From Mumia xiangluensis (GTDB lineage: Bacteria; Actinomycetota; Actinomycetes; Propionibacteriales; Nocardioidaceae): a stretch of DNA of 64,000 nt. The stretch's first letter is position 1, and each line of letters begins with the position of its first letter. Shown here in pieces: positions 41,964 through 50,616 of the stretch. The DNA is taken from the NCBI RefSeq assembly GCF_010994095.1, contig NZ_WJYO01000002.1, forward strand, positions 744,001 through 808,000. Reading direction: 5' to 3'. A program made the translations under genes and the position numbers. The notes beneath the pieces were generated by a model. The model saw nothing but the letters and a program-made list of their open reading frames with translations. It did not search any database and was not told where the DNA came from.

Positions 41964-43552
41964 TGGTGTGCCTCCTGTGCGGGTCCCGTCCCCGATTCGG
42001 GCACTTCGGGTGGGAATTCGGTGCCGGAATCGGCACCGAACTGCCCAAATCGGGGACGGAGCGTGCCGGTGCGGACAAGGTCGACGGTCGCGTCGATCTC
42101 GGGCGCGAGGAATCGGTCGGGGCCGGGGCCGGGGACCTGCTGGCGCAAGGTACGGATCGCAGCGCCGGTCATCGGTGCGGGTGCGAGCGGCGCCCGGAGG
42201 TCGATGCCGCGTGCAGCGACCATCACCTCGATCGCCAGCACCCGCGTGAGCGCGTCCAACGAGCGGCGGAGCTTGCGGGCCGCGGACCAGCCGAGAGACA
42301 CGTGGTCCTCCTGCATCGCGCTCGACGGGATCGAGTCGACGCTCGCCGGCACCGCGAGGCGCTTGACCTCGGCGACGAGAGCGGCCTGGGTGTACTGCGC
42401 GATCATCGCGCCGGAGTCCACCCCGGGGTCGTCGGCGAGGAACGGCGGAAGGCCTCGGTTGCGCGAGACGTCGAGGAACCGGTCCGTACGGCGCTCGCTG
42501 ATGCCGGCGACGTCCGCGACCGCGATCGCCAGGAAGTCCAGGACGTACGCGAGCGGCGCACCGTGGAAGTTCCCGTGCGACGAGACGCGCCCGTCACCGA
42601 GCACCGACGGGTTGTCGATGGCGGACGCGAGCTCCCGCTCGGCGACCAGCGCGGCGTGGTCGAGCGTGTCGCGGGCCGCGCCGTGGACCTGGGGGGTGCA
42701 GCGCAGCGAGTACGCGTCCTGGACCACCCCGTCGCCGTACCGGTGGCTGGCCACGATCTCCGACTCGGCGAGCAACGTCCGCAGGTGGGCCGCCGACGTC
42801 GCCTGTCCGGGGTGCGGCCGCAGCGCCATCAGCTCCTCGGAGAACACCTGGTCGGTTCCGAGCTGGCCCTCGACGCTCATCGCGGCCGCGAGGTCAGCGG
42901 TGTCAAGGAGGTCGCGCAGGTCGTGCAGCGCGAGCACGAGCATTCCGAGCATGCCGTCGGTGCCGTTGATGAGCGCGAGACCCTCCTTCTCGGCGAGGAC
43001 GACGGGAGTGAGCCCGTGGTCGCGGAGCGCCTCGGCCGCAGGGCGTACGACACCGTCCTTCACGACCTCGCCCTCCCCCATCACGGCGAGCGCGCAGTGC
43101 GAGAGCGGTGCGAGGTCACCCGAGCAGCCCAGGCTCCCGTACTCGCGCACCACCGGGGTCAGACCGGCGTTCAGCATCGCGGCGTACGCCTCGGCGGTCT
43201 CGAGGCGGACCCCGCTGTGGCCGGTCGCCATGGTCGAGAGGCGCAGCAGCATGAGCGCGCGTACGACCTCGTCCTCGACCCGCGGACCAGTGCCCGCCGC
43301 GTGAGACCGGATCAGGCTGCGCTGGAGCTGCGTGCGCTGCTCGGCGGGGATGTGCCGGGTCGCGAGGGCGCCGAAGCCGGTCGAGACGCCGTACACCGGC
43401 TCGTCCGACGCGGCCAGGGCCTCGACGTGCGTCCGCGCGGTCTTGATCGCGGTGCGCGCGTCCTCGGAGAGGGTGACGGGTGCCCCGCTGCGGGCGACGG
43501 CGACGACGTCCTCCGGGGCGAGCGGCCCGGGGCCGACGATGACGGTGTGCAT
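41960..43552 (-). CDS. hutH: histidine ammonia-lyase
   Basis: A 530-residue lyase, first gene of the hut operon. The self-made MIO cofactor would come from C143-S144-G145 in [18 protein letters not shown]; the first residue is Cys where many family members have Ala. Other blocks are [15 protein letters not shown] and the [12 protein letters not shown] motif. It converts histidine to urocanate and ammonia. The last 33 residues (from RPRFGQFG on) are encoded by a palindromic repeat and are unlike normal HutH ends. A 16-bp palindromic operator lies 55 bases upstream. Confidence 0.96.
   Translation of the reverse strand: MHTVIVGPGPLAPEDVVAVARSGAPVTLSEDARTAIKTARTHVEALAASDEPVYGVSTGFGALATRHIPAEQRTQLQRSLIRSHAAGTGPRVEDEVVRALMLLRLSTMATGHSGVRLETAEAYAAMLNAGLTPVVREYGSLGCSGDLAPLSHCALAVMGEGEVVKDGVVRPAAEALRDHGLTPVVLAEKEGLALINGTDGMLGMLVLALHDLRDLLDTADLAAAMSVEGQLGTDQVFSEELMALRPHPGQATSAAHLRTLLAESEIVASHRYGDGVVQDAYSLRCTPQVHGAARDTLDHAALVAERELASAIDNPSVLGDGRVSSHGNFHGAPLAYVLDFLAIAVADVAGISERRTDRFLDVSRNRGLPPFLADDPGVDSGAMIAQYTQAALVAEVKRLAVPASVDSIPSSAMQEDHVSLGWSAARKLRRSLDALTRVLAIEVMVAARGIDLRAPLAPAPMTGAAIRTLRQQVPGPGPDRFLAPEIDATVDLVRTGTLRPRFGQFGADSGTEFPPEVPESGTGPAQEAHQ
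41987..42058. repeat. 72-bp palindromic RFGQFG element, copy 1
   Basis: The left arm CGTCCCCGATTCGGGCACTT and the right arm, whose complement reads CGTCCCCGATTTGGGCAGTT, match except at two positions and enclose a 26-base centre. The element lies inside the last codons of hutH. A second copy is at 59910-59981. Confidence 0.85.
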
Positions 43553-43607
43553 GGGTCCATTGCACGGCGCCCGGGACCCGCGCCGCTACGACATCGCACC
43601 GGCTGGT

Positions 43608-43623
43608 GTCTCGGATCCGAGAC
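43608..43623. promoter_or_regulatory. 16-bp palindromic operator upstream of hutH
   Basis: GTCTCGGATCCGAGAC is a perfect palindrome 55 bases before the hutH ATG. The half-sites GTCTCG and CGAGAC, four bases apart, recur in front of the IclR-type gene at 52887-52902. This points to a shared regulator. Confidence 0.75.
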
Positions 43624-43670
43624 GTGTCCGAGCGGATGCCGCCTCCTGACTGCGCGAGCCGGACCTGCAG

Positions 43671-44459
43671 TCATGTCCGCTTGGCTCGCTGCCACGCCTC
43701 GGCGACGGCAGCCAGCGCCTCGGCGGGCCCGACCGGCATACGGCCCTGGTGCGCGAGCGCCGTACGCCAGGCTTCCTCACTCGGCGCCTCACGGAACATC
43801 CAGGGACCCGGCGGCGCGCCCGTCGGTCCAAGACGAGCGAACAGCTCGGCGGCCGCAGGCGTCACCGCTCCGATCCGCGCCAACCCGAACAGGTCAGCGA
43901 GGTCCCTCGGCGCGCGCCGATCGAACCAGACCGCAGCCTTCGCGGCAGCGAAAGCCTCCGCGGTGAGCGTACGCAGGCGAGCCGGGGCCACGTCGGAGTA
44001 GCGCTGCTCGATCGCACGCTCCTCGGTCGGCCACTTTGGATAACCGTCCGCTGCCAGCAACTGGATCTGGACCGACAGCCGTCCGTCCTCGACCGACATC
44101 ACCGCCGGCTGCGAGCCGCGTGTCGTCTCCAGCCGAGGCGTCCACCTCGGGGCCCCGTAGTTCCGGGCGATCGCGCGTTCGAAAGCACGAGTGACTGCCC
44201 GCGCAGTCTCGACCCGCCGTCCGGCAACCAGGAGATCGATGTCCTCCGACAGGCGGAAGTCGATGAGATGCGTTCGCGCCAGCGCCGTGCCACCGATGAA
44301 GAGCACGTCGCCTCGCACCGGCGACGTGGCGAGTGCTGCAAGGAGGACCGAGATCAGGTGATCGCGCATCACCTGATCTTCAGCGACCCCGAACTGCTCC
44401 TGCCGCTGCGCCAGCTCGTCGCGGGCGAGGCCTGAGGGGAGCCACCCACCGTCATCCAC
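43671..44459 (-). CDS. AbiEii-type nucleotidyltransferase toxin
   Basis: A 262-residue nucleotidyltransferase. The signature is FIGGTALARTHLIDFRLSEDIDLLVAGR, where GGTAL and the SEDIDL aspartates form the catalytic core of the DNA polymerase beta-like fold, as in AbiEii/AbiGii toxins. Such toxins can block growth by nucleotide transfer to tRNA or other targets and can give abortive phage defence. The GTG start overlaps the antitoxin gene by eight bases. It lies between the hut and sulfonate operons. Confidence 0.85.
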   Translation of the reverse strand: MDDGGWLPSGLARDELAQRQEQFGVAEDQVMRDHLISVLLAALATSPVRGDVLFIGGTALARTHLIDFRLSEDIDLLVAGRRVETARAVTRAFERAIARNYGAPRWTPRLETTRGSQPAVMSVEDGRLSVQIQLLAADGYPKWPTEERAIEQRYSDVAPARLRTLTAEAFAAAKAAVWFDRRAPRDLADLFGLARIGAVTPAAAELFARLGPTGAPPGPWMFREAPSEEAWRTALAHQGRMPVGPAEALAAVAEAWQRAKRT

Positions 44460-45093
44460 GATCGCGCCGCTCGCCCCTCAGCCGAACCAGCGTGGCGCGA
44501 CCGCGCTGTCGCTGTGCGAGCTCGTCGAGCAGCTCTTGGTCTGCCTGGAGCCAGAGGTTGTCGATCGCCTCGCGCACCTGCGACTCATCGGCGCCAGACG
44601 GAACTCGCCGCCCCAGATCGAGGATTGTCTGCTCGACCGTCGTCACCAAGCCCCGCCCGAGGGCACCGAAGCTCTCGAGCTGTGCGTCGAGGTCGTCGGT
44701 ATCGCGCTGGACGAACCGCACGACGACGTCTCCCAAACCGTCGAGCGAGATAGCGCGGTGCTGCCGAGGGACGGCGACGGTCGCGGTCGCGAGGGCGCGC
44801 GGGATCGCCCCGCGCACCCGCGCCGCACTCACGCCCATCAAGACAGCGCCTCCCGCACCGTAGATCGCAGACGCGACGCCCAAGGCGGCGGCCTCAAGCG
44901 TCGGCCGCCAATCGACTCCACGGTCGTCGGGTACGACGACGTAGTAGCCATCCGTGAGCCGGAGGAGCGCGCCTCCCCGCGACAGACGCGCGACCTGGGT
45001 TCGCGGGTGGGCGTACACCTTCGCCAGGTCTTGCGGACGCACCGTACGCAAGGGCGCTCGAGCGAGAGCCAGATCAACACGAGGCCGAGTCAC
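44452..45093 (-). CDS. AbiEi-type antitoxin
   Basis: A 213-residue protein. It opens with a winged-helix-like part (VRPQDLAKVYAHPRTQVARLSRGGALLRLTDGYYVVVP) that is typical of AbiEi antitoxins and binds the operon promoter, followed by a longer C-terminal antitoxin domain. I chose GTG 45093 because TACGAT lies exactly six bases upstream, as in other genes here. The alternative ATG 45138 would start inside a palindromic region. It is the first gene of the pair. Confidence 0.8.
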   Translation of the reverse strand: MTRPRVDLALARAPLRTVRPQDLAKVYAHPRTQVARLSRGGALLRLTDGYYVVVPDDRGVDWRPTLEAAALGVASAIYGAGGAVLMGVSAARVRGAIPRALATATVAVPRQHRAISLDGLGDVVVRFVQRDTDDLDAQLESFGALGRGLVTTVEQTILDLGRRVPSGADESQVREAIDNLWLQADQELLDELAQRQRGRATLVRLRGERRDRG

Positions 45094-45099
45094 ATGCAG

Positions 45100-45138
45100 A
45101 TCGTACTCTAGAGCGGTACGAAATGCATACAGATGCAT
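45100..45138 (-). promoter_or_regulatory. promoter and likely operator of the AbiE pair
   Basis: TACGAT (45105-45100 on the minus strand) is a good -10 six bases before the GTG start. Upstream of it two self-complementary ATGCAT hexamers lie four bases apart, covering the -35 area. AbiEi antitoxins are known to bind inverted repeats in their own promoter, so negative autoregulation is likely. Confidence 0.55.
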
Positions 45139-45636
45139 TCACGCCAACCGCACGAAACCGCTCCGGTGGAAGATCAACGGCGTGGGGACGTCGGAGTGCT
45201 CGAACGCGTGCAGCTCCAGCAGCACGAGCACGTGGTCCCCCGCCTCGACCTCGCGGTAGATCGTGGTGTCGAACTTCGCGAGCCCGTCGTCGACGAGCAC
45301 GGCACCGTCCTCGGTGACGGTGACGTCCACGTCGTCGAAGCGCTGTGCGACCGGCCCCGCGAGCTGCCGGCACAGCGGACCGTGGTGGTCGGCCAGCACG
45401 GTCAGGCCGAGGTGCGACGAACGGCGCAGCTGCGGCCACGTCTTCGAGCTGCTCGCGAGGTTGATCGACACCAGCGGCGGATCGAGGCTCACGCTCGCGA
45501 AGCTGCTCGCCGCGAGTCCGACCAGCTCGCCGTCGACCTGCGCGGCCACCGCGACCACCCCGGTCGGGAACACGCCGAACGCCTTGCGCAGACGCAGCGG
45601 GTCCAGGTCCTGGTTGGTCGGGAACGTGATCGTCAT
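45139..45636 (-). CDS. flavin reductase-like FMN-binding protein
   Basis: A 165-residue split-barrel flavin reductase (FRase domain). AFGVFPTGVVAVAAQVDGELVGLAASSFASVSLDPPLVSINLA is the classical flavin-binding start, and the GDHVLVLLELHAFE segment lies near the end. It supplies reduced FMN or FAD to a partner monooxygenase. The ATG overlaps the stop of the FMN reductase gene (ATGA); it is the last gene of the organosulfur operon. Confidence 0.87.
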   Translation of the reverse strand: MTITFPTNQDLDPLRLRKAFGVFPTGVVAVAAQVDGELVGLAASSFASVSLDPPLVSINLASSSKTWPQLRRSSHLGLTVLADHHGPLCRQLAGPVAQRFDDVDVTVTEDGAVLVDDGLAKFDTTIYREVEAGDHVLVLLELHAFEHSDVPTPLIFHRSGFVRLA

Positions 45637-46166
45637 CGTCCTCCTCCCACGGCGCTGCCGCCGAGCACGCTCTTCACGACCGGGCGCGTGTCCTCGAGCC
45701 ACCCGAGGTACGCCGCAGGGTCGTCGTACGCGCTGTCGACCACGAAGAGCCCGCGCCCGGGCACGGTCGCGCCGAGCTCGGTCAGCACCGGCCGCAACGT
45801 CAGCTCGGGCGCGAGCGCGTGGGCCGGCGAGCCGCCCAGCATCAGTGGCACTGCGAGGCCCCGCAGCCCGGTGCGTCCCGCGAACCGGTCGAGGAACAGC
45901 TTGAGCAGCCCGGTGTAGGCGCCCTTGTACGTCGGGGAGGCGACGACGACCAGGTCCGCGCCTCCCACCCGGGTGACCAGGTCCCCGACCTCGACCGAGG
46001 ACCAGTCGAGCAGCGCGGAGCCGAGGGTCGCGAGATCGACCACGAGGTCCGGCTCGCCGCCGGACAGCTCGTGCGCGACGTAGGTGGCGGCGGAGAGGGT
46101 GCGCGACGCCGGCTTCGGGTTGCCGACGACGACGGCGACGCGCTCCGGCACGGTGTGCTCAGACAA
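45633..46166 (-). CDS. NAD(P)H-dependent FMN reductase (SsuE/MsuE-like)
   Basis: A 177-residue flavodoxin-fold reductase with VAVVVGNPKPASRTLSAA, VVVASPTYKGAYTGLLKLFLDRF and a final EDTRPVV segment. It resembles SsuE/MsuE enzymes that reduce FMN for sulfonate monooxygenases. TTG 46166 is chosen: it overlaps the preceding stop (TTGTCTGA) and has GGGAG seven bases upstream; GTG 46151 is an alternative. Confidence 0.83.
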   Translation of the reverse strand: MSEHTVPERVAVVVGNPKPASRTLSAATYVAHELSGGEPDLVVDLATLGSALLDWSSVEVGDLVTRVGGADLVVVASPTYKGAYTGLLKLFLDRFAGRTGLRGLAVPLMLGGSPAHALAPELTLRPVLTELGATVPGRGLFVVDSAYDDPAAYLGWLEDTRPVVKSVLGGSAVGGGR

Positions 46167-47499
46167 CGTCCGCTCCCACCAGGTCGAGCTGGTTGGCCGG
46201 ACGCGGCAGACCGTAGTGGTCGCGCAGGGTGGTTCCCTCGTACTCCGTACGGAAGAGTCCGCGCTCGCGCAGGATCGGTACGACGGTGTCCGCGAACGCC
46301 TCCAACCCGCTCGGCAGCGCCGCACCCATGACGTTGAAGCCGTCGGCGGCACCCTGCGTGAACCAGGTCTCGATGACGTCCGCGACCTGCACCGGCGTCC
46401 CGATCACGACATTGTGGCCGCGGCCGCCGCCGAGGCGCCCGAGGAGCTGCCGCACCGTCAGGCTCTCGCGCTGTGCCAGGTCGATGACGAGCCGAGACCG
46501 CGAGTCGAACCCCTCGCGGTGGGTGCGTTCGACCACGTGGTCAGGGAGTGCCGCGTCGAGGTCGAGCTCGCTCTCGTCGACCTCGAGGAACGCCGCCAGC
46601 TGGCGCAGGCCGTACTCAGGCACGCGCAGGTCGTCGAGGTGGCGGGCCAGCGCGGTCGCCTCGGCCTCGGTGTCGCCGATGATCGGGACGATGCCGGGCA
46701 GTACGAGGACGTGGTCGGCATCGCGACCGGCAGCGACCGCCCGCCCCTTGATCTCGGTGTAGAACGCCTGGGCCTGCTCGAGCGTCTGGTGCGCGACGAA
46801 GATCGCCTCCGCGTGCTTCGCGGCGAACGCCTTGCCCTGCTCCGAGGCGCCGGCCTGGACCAGGAGCGGATAGCCCTGCGGCGGCCGAGGCACGTTGAGC
46901 GGCCCAGCAACCTGGAAGAACCGCCCCTCGTGGTCGATCGAGCGGATCCTCGCCGGGTCGCCCCAGCGCCCGCGCTCCTTGTCCCCGACGAAGGCGTCGT
47001 CCGCCCACGAGTCCCAGAGCTTCTGCGCGACCTGGAGGAACTCGTCGGCGCGCTCGTACCGCGTCGCCTGAAGCGGACGCTCGGCGAGCGAGAAGTTGGC
47101 CGCCTCCTCGTGGGTCGCGGAGGTGACGATGTTCCAGCCGGCGCGACCGCCCGAGACGTGGTCGACGGTCGCGAAGCGGCGCGCCAGGGCGTACGGGTCG
47201 TTGTACGTCGTCGACGCGGTCGCGATGAGACCGATCCGCTCCGTGGCGGCGGCGACCGCGGTGAGCAGCGTCAGCGGCTCGAGCTGGCCGGCGATCCGGA
47301 ACTCACCGCTCCCCTGGACCGTCGCCCCGTCGGCGAAGAAGATCGAGTCGAACCGCGCGGCCTCGGCGATCTGCGCGAGCCGGACGTAGTGGCGTACGTC
47401 GAGGCCGGCGCCGGCCTCGGACTCCGGCAGGCGCCACGCCGCCTCGTGGTGGCCCGCCTCCATGAGGAAGGCGTTCAGATGGAGCTGTCGTGTGGTCAT
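46159..47499 (-). CDS. flavin-dependent monooxygenase, NtaA/SnaA/DszA family (first of two)
   Basis: A 446-residue luciferase-like monooxygenase. LHLNAFLMEAGHHEAAWRLPES, the FFADG block, IGLIATASTTYNDPYALAR, GGRAGWNIVTSATHEEAANF and a C-terminal FNVMGAALPSGLEAFADTVVPIL are typical. Family members use reduced FMN and O2 to attack C-S or C-N bonds. The context (sulfonate-type ABC transporter, two flavin reductases) suggests desulfonation or sulfone cleavage. It is a diverged paralogue of the next gene, with an AGGAGAT ribosome-binding site. Confidence 0.87.
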   Translation of the reverse strand: MTTRQLHLNAFLMEAGHHEAAWRLPESEAGAGLDVRHYVRLAQIAEAARFDSIFFADGATVQGSGEFRIAGQLEPLTLLTAVAAATERIGLIATASTTYNDPYALARRFATVDHVSGGRAGWNIVTSATHEEAANFSLAERPLQATRYERADEFLQVAQKLWDSWADDAFVGDKERGRWGDPARIRSIDHEGRFFQVAGPLNVPRPPQGYPLLVQAGASEQGKAFAAKHAEAIFVAHQTLEQAQAFYTEIKGRAVAAGRDADHVLVLPGIVPIIGDTEAEATALARHLDDLRVPEYGLRQLAAFLEVDESELDLDAALPDHVVERTHREGFDSRSRLVIDLAQRESLTVRQLLGRLGGGRGHNVVIGTPVQVADVIETWFTQGAADGFNVMGAALPSGLEAFADTVVPILRERGLFRTEYEGTTLRDHYGLPRPANQLDLVGADVV

Positions 47500-47509
47500 C
47501 GGGATCTCC

Positions 47510-48859
47510 TCAGGCGGTGGTGACGGCGGCGCGGTCGCCGGCGTAGAGGCTGTCGGGACGGGGCAGCCCGTAGTGCTCGCGCAACGTGGAGCCGGTGTAC
47601 TCGGCCCGGAAGATGCCGCGCTCCTGGAGCAGCGGGACGACACCCTCCGCGAAGGCGTCGAACAGCTGCGGGTAGAGCGGCGGCATCACGTTGAAGCCGT
47701 CCGCGGCGCCCTCCTCGAACCACTCGGTGATGAGGTCCGCGACCTGCAGCGGCGTCCCCGCCACGACGTTGTGCCCGCGCGCCCCGGCCAGGCGGTGGAG
47801 CAGCTGGCGCAGCGTCGGCCGGTCGCGCTCGACGATGTTCGCGACGACCTGCAGGCGGCTGCGGTGGTTGTCGAGCACGTTGCCGGCGCTGCCGAACGCC
47901 TCGACCGGGACGACCTCGTCGAGCTCGAGGTGGCTCAGGTCGGCGCCGGCGAGCCCCTCCAGCTGCGCGAGGCCGTACGCCGGGACCGTCAGCGCATTCA
48001 CGTGCTCCTGCAGCTCCCGCGCCTCGGCCTCGGTGTCACCGAGGAAGGCACTGAGCCCGGGGAGCACCAGGACGTGGTCGGGATTGCGACCGAACTTCGC
48101 CGCCCGGGACTTGATGTCCTCGGCGAACGCGCGGGCGTCGCCGAGCGTCTGGTGCGCGGTGAAGATCGCCTCGGCGTTGCGGGCGGCGAACGCCCGTCCG
48201 CTGTTGGACGAGCCCGCCTGGACGTAGACCGGTCGTCCCTGCGGAGACCGGGGCGCGGCCAGCGCGCCCTCCACCTGGTAGAAGCGGCCCACGTGGTTGA
48301 TCGCGTGGACCTTCTCCGGGTCGAAGTACTGGCCGCTGTCGCGGTCGGCGAGGACCGCGTCGTCCTCCCAGGAGTCCCACAGCTTCGTCACGACGTCGAG
48401 GAACTCCTGCGCGCGGGCGTACCGCTCGTCGGGGCTCGGGAGCTTGGCGAGGCTGAAGTTGCGCGCCGCCGCCTCCGACTGCGTGGTCACGATGTTCCAG
48501 CCCGCGCGGCCATCCGACAGGATGTCGAGCGACGAGAAGAGCCGGGCAAGGTTGTACGGGTCGTACAGCGTGGTCGACGCGGTCGCGATCAGCCCGATCC
48601 TCTCGGTCTTCGCGGCGATCGCCGACAGGCGCGTGATCGGCTCCAGGTGCGCGGTCGGGCGGTACGGCGTTGCTGCCCACAGCCCGGGGATGTCGGCGAA
48701 GAAGACGCCGTCGAACTTGGCCGCCTCCGCCGCCTGAGCGAGCTCGGTCACGAAGGTGATGTCGTGGACGCGCTCCACCGACGAGTCCGGGTGCCGCCAC
48801 GACGCCTCGTGGTGGCCGGTGTCGTGGAGGAAGGCGTTGAGGCTGAGCGTTCGAGTCAT
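47510..48859 (-). CDS. flavin-dependent monooxygenase, NtaA/SnaA/DszA family (second of two)
   Basis: A 449-residue paralogue of the downstream monooxygenase, with the same landmarks: LSLNAFLHDTGHHEASWRHPDS, VFFADIPGLW, IGLIATASTTLYDPYNLAR, GRAGWNIVTTQSEAAARNF and FNVMPPLYPQLFDAF. The differences in the FFAD loop suggest a different substrate. Probable role: oxygen-dependent release of sulfur from an imported organosulfur compound. A 14-bp tandem repeat separates it from the permease gene. Confidence 0.87.
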   Translation of the reverse strand: MTRTLSLNAFLHDTGHHEASWRHPDSSVERVHDITFVTELAQAAEAAKFDGVFFADIPGLWAATPYRPTAHLEPITRLSAIAAKTERIGLIATASTTLYDPYNLARLFSSLDILSDGRAGWNIVTTQSEAAARNFSLAKLPSPDERYARAQEFLDVVTKLWDSWEDDAVLADRDSGQYFDPEKVHAINHVGRFYQVEGALAAPRSPQGRPVYVQAGSSNSGRAFAARNAEAIFTAHQTLGDARAFAEDIKSRAAKFGRNPDHVLVLPGLSAFLGDTEAEARELQEHVNALTVPAYGLAQLEGLAGADLSHLELDEVVPVEAFGSAGNVLDNHRSRLQVVANIVERDRPTLRQLLHRLAGARGHNVVAGTPLQVADLITEWFEEGAADGFNVMPPLYPQLFDAFAEGVVPLLQERGIFRAEYTGSTLREHYGLPRPDSLYAGDRAAVTTA

Positions 48860-48872
48860 GTCGTCTGTCCTT

Positions 48873-48928
48873 GTCTGGTCCGAACGGTCTGGTCGGGACG
48901 GTCTGCGCCGAACGGTCTGGTCCGAGCT
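48873..48928 (-). repeat. 14-bp tandem repeat, four units, inside the sulfonate operon
   Basis: The four units start at 48873, 48887, 48901 and 48915. The consensus is GTCTGGTCCGAACG, with two to three changes in the later units. The array ends two bases before the permease stop codon region and fills most of the gap to the monooxygenase gene. Confidence 0.85.
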
Positions 48929-48929
48929 G

Positions 48930-49772
48930 TCAGGCCGGGCGCCAGCGCGAGAAGCGGCGCTCCAGCGCGACCAGTCCGTAGTTCACGGCGACACCGAGGA
49001 GGGCGGTGGTGATGATCGCGGCGTACATCTTGGGGATGAGGAAGTTGAACTGGGCGTAGTTGATGAGGAAGCCCAGTCCCGCGGTCGCGCCGATCATCTC
49101 GGCGGCGATGAGCACGAGGATGGCTGCGGCGCCCGAGATCCTGATGCCGGTGAAGATCGTCGGCACGGCCGCCGGGAACACGACCTTGCGGAACGTCGCG
49201 ACCGGCGAGAGCCCGAGCACCTTCGCCGAGCGCAGCAGCTGCGGATCGACGGTGGCGACACCGGAGATCGTCGCGAGCAGGATCGGGAAGAAGCACGCGT
49301 ACAGCACGATCGAGATCTTCGACGCCTCACCGATGCCGAGGATCAGCGTGAAGACGGGCAGGATCGCGAGGGCGGCGGTGTTGCGGAACACCTCGAGTAC
49401 CGGCGTGGAGAACTCCCGAACCGGCCTGTACCAGGCGATCGCGGCACCGACCGGGATCGCGACGACGATCGCGAGACCGAAGCCGATCGCGGACCGGACC
49501 AGGCTCGCTCCGACGTGCTTGGCGAGCTCCCCGTCGGTGGCCATCTGCCACCACTCCTCGAGAACCACGTGCAACGGCGGGATGAAGTAGGCGTCGACCA
49601 GCCCGTACGTCGGGGCGAGCTCCCAGATCAGGGCGAGCGTGAGGATCCCGGCGACGCCGCGCGCGACCGACACCGCGCGTCGCCGACCCGGAGACACGCC
49701 CTTCGCGCGAGCGGCCTCCTCCTGGCGCGGGTTGGGACGCGCCTCGGTCTTCTCGGCGATGAGACTAGGCAT
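48930..49772 (-). CDS. ABC transporter permease, SsuC/TauC type
   Basis: A 280-residue permease. A 35-residue polar start precedes six hydrophobic segments; the cytoplasmic EAA loop reads SAKVLGLSPVATFRKVVFPAAVPTIFTGIRISG. It belongs with the nitrate/sulfonate/taurine importers. It overlaps the ATPase gene by eight bases and follows it in the operon. Confidence 0.9.
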   Translation of the reverse strand: MPSLIAEKTEARPNPRQEEAARAKGVSPGRRRAVSVARGVAGILTLALIWELAPTYGLVDAYFIPPLHVVLEEWWQMATDGELAKHVGASLVRSAIGFGLAIVVAIPVGAAIAWYRPVREFSTPVLEVFRNTAALAILPVFTLILGIGEASKISIVLYACFFPILLATISGVATVDPQLLRSAKVLGLSPVATFRKVVFPAAVPTIFTGIRISGAAAILVLIAAEMIGATAGLGFLINYAQFNFLIPKMYAAIITTALLGVAVNYGLVALERRFSRWRPA

Positions 49773-50589
49773 GGACGAGCTCCTCGGTGCGGGCTGCGGG
49801 GGCGTGCTGCTCGCGCAGCAACGACCAGATGCGGTGGCGGTACGCAGCGAACTCCCGCGTCGCCCGTACGTCGGTCTCGGCCGCCGCGTCTCGGTCCAGG
49901 TCGACGTTGATGATCGCCTTGATGCCGCCGGGTCGGGCGCTCATCACGGCCACCCGCTGCCCGAGGAAGACGGCCTCCTCGATGTCGTGGGTGATGAAGA
50001 CGACCGTGGTGCCGGTGCGCTTCCAGATGCCGACGAGCTCCTCCTGCAGCCGCTCGCGGGTCTGGGCGTCGAGCGCGCCGAAGGGCTCGTCCATCAGGAG
50101 CACCTCAGGCTGGTACGAGAGGCTGCGCGCGATCGCGACGCGCTGCTTCATGCCACCAGACAGCTCGTGCGGGTAGCGGTTCGCGAACTCGGAGAGGCCG
50201 ACGAGCTCGAGGTACTCGCGCGCCCCGGCGGCGCGCTCCTTCTTGGAGAGGCCACCCTTCGCCTCGAGGGCGAACTCGACGTTCCCGGCGGCCGTCCTCC
50301 ACGGGAGCAGCGTGTACTGCTGGAAGACGACGCTGCGGTCGAGGCCGGGGCCCGTGATCGGCTTCCCGTCGATGCGGAGCTCGCCGCTGGTCGGCTCGGC
50401 GAGGCCCGCGATCAGGTCGAGGACCGTCGACTTCCCGCACCCCGACGGTCCGACGACGGTGAGGAACTCGCCTGCGGCGACGTCCAGGTCGAGGTTCTCG
50501 ATGGCGACGAACTCGCGGAGCTGCTTGTCCTCGTCCCCGCGGACCCAGAAGGTCTGTCCGACGCCGTCGAGTGTGATGCGTGAGCTCAT
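49765..50589 (-). CDS. ABC transporter ATP-binding protein, SsuB/TauB type
   Basis: A 274-residue ATPase with Walker A GPSGCGKST, the Q-loop VFQQYTLLPWRT, the signature LSGGMKQRVAIARSL, Walker B VLLMDEPFGALD and switch His in ITHDIEEA. These features match the sulfonate/nitrate/taurine class. It energises the permease encoded next; the substrate is set by the binding protein upstream. Confidence 0.93.
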   Translation of the reverse strand: MSSRITLDGVGQTFWVRGDEDKQLREFVAIENLDLDVAAGEFLTVVGPSGCGKSTVLDLIAGLAEPTSGELRIDGKPITGPGLDRSVVFQQYTLLPWRTAAGNVEFALEAKGGLSKKERAAGAREYLELVGLSEFANRYPHELSGGMKQRVAIARSLSYQPEVLLMDEPFGALDAQTRERLQEELVGIWKRTGTTVVFITHDIEEAVFLGQRVAVMSARPGGIKAIINVDLDRDAAAETDVRATREFAAYRHRIWSLLREQHAPAARTEELVHA

Positions 50590-50616
50590 GGTGGTGTCAC
50601 TCCTGTCACAACGTCG

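Noticed and set aside
43671-45093. Prophage or larger defence island around the AbiE pair
   Set aside because: Both flanks are ordinary catabolic operons with normal composition, and no integrase, restriction or phage structural gene is present.
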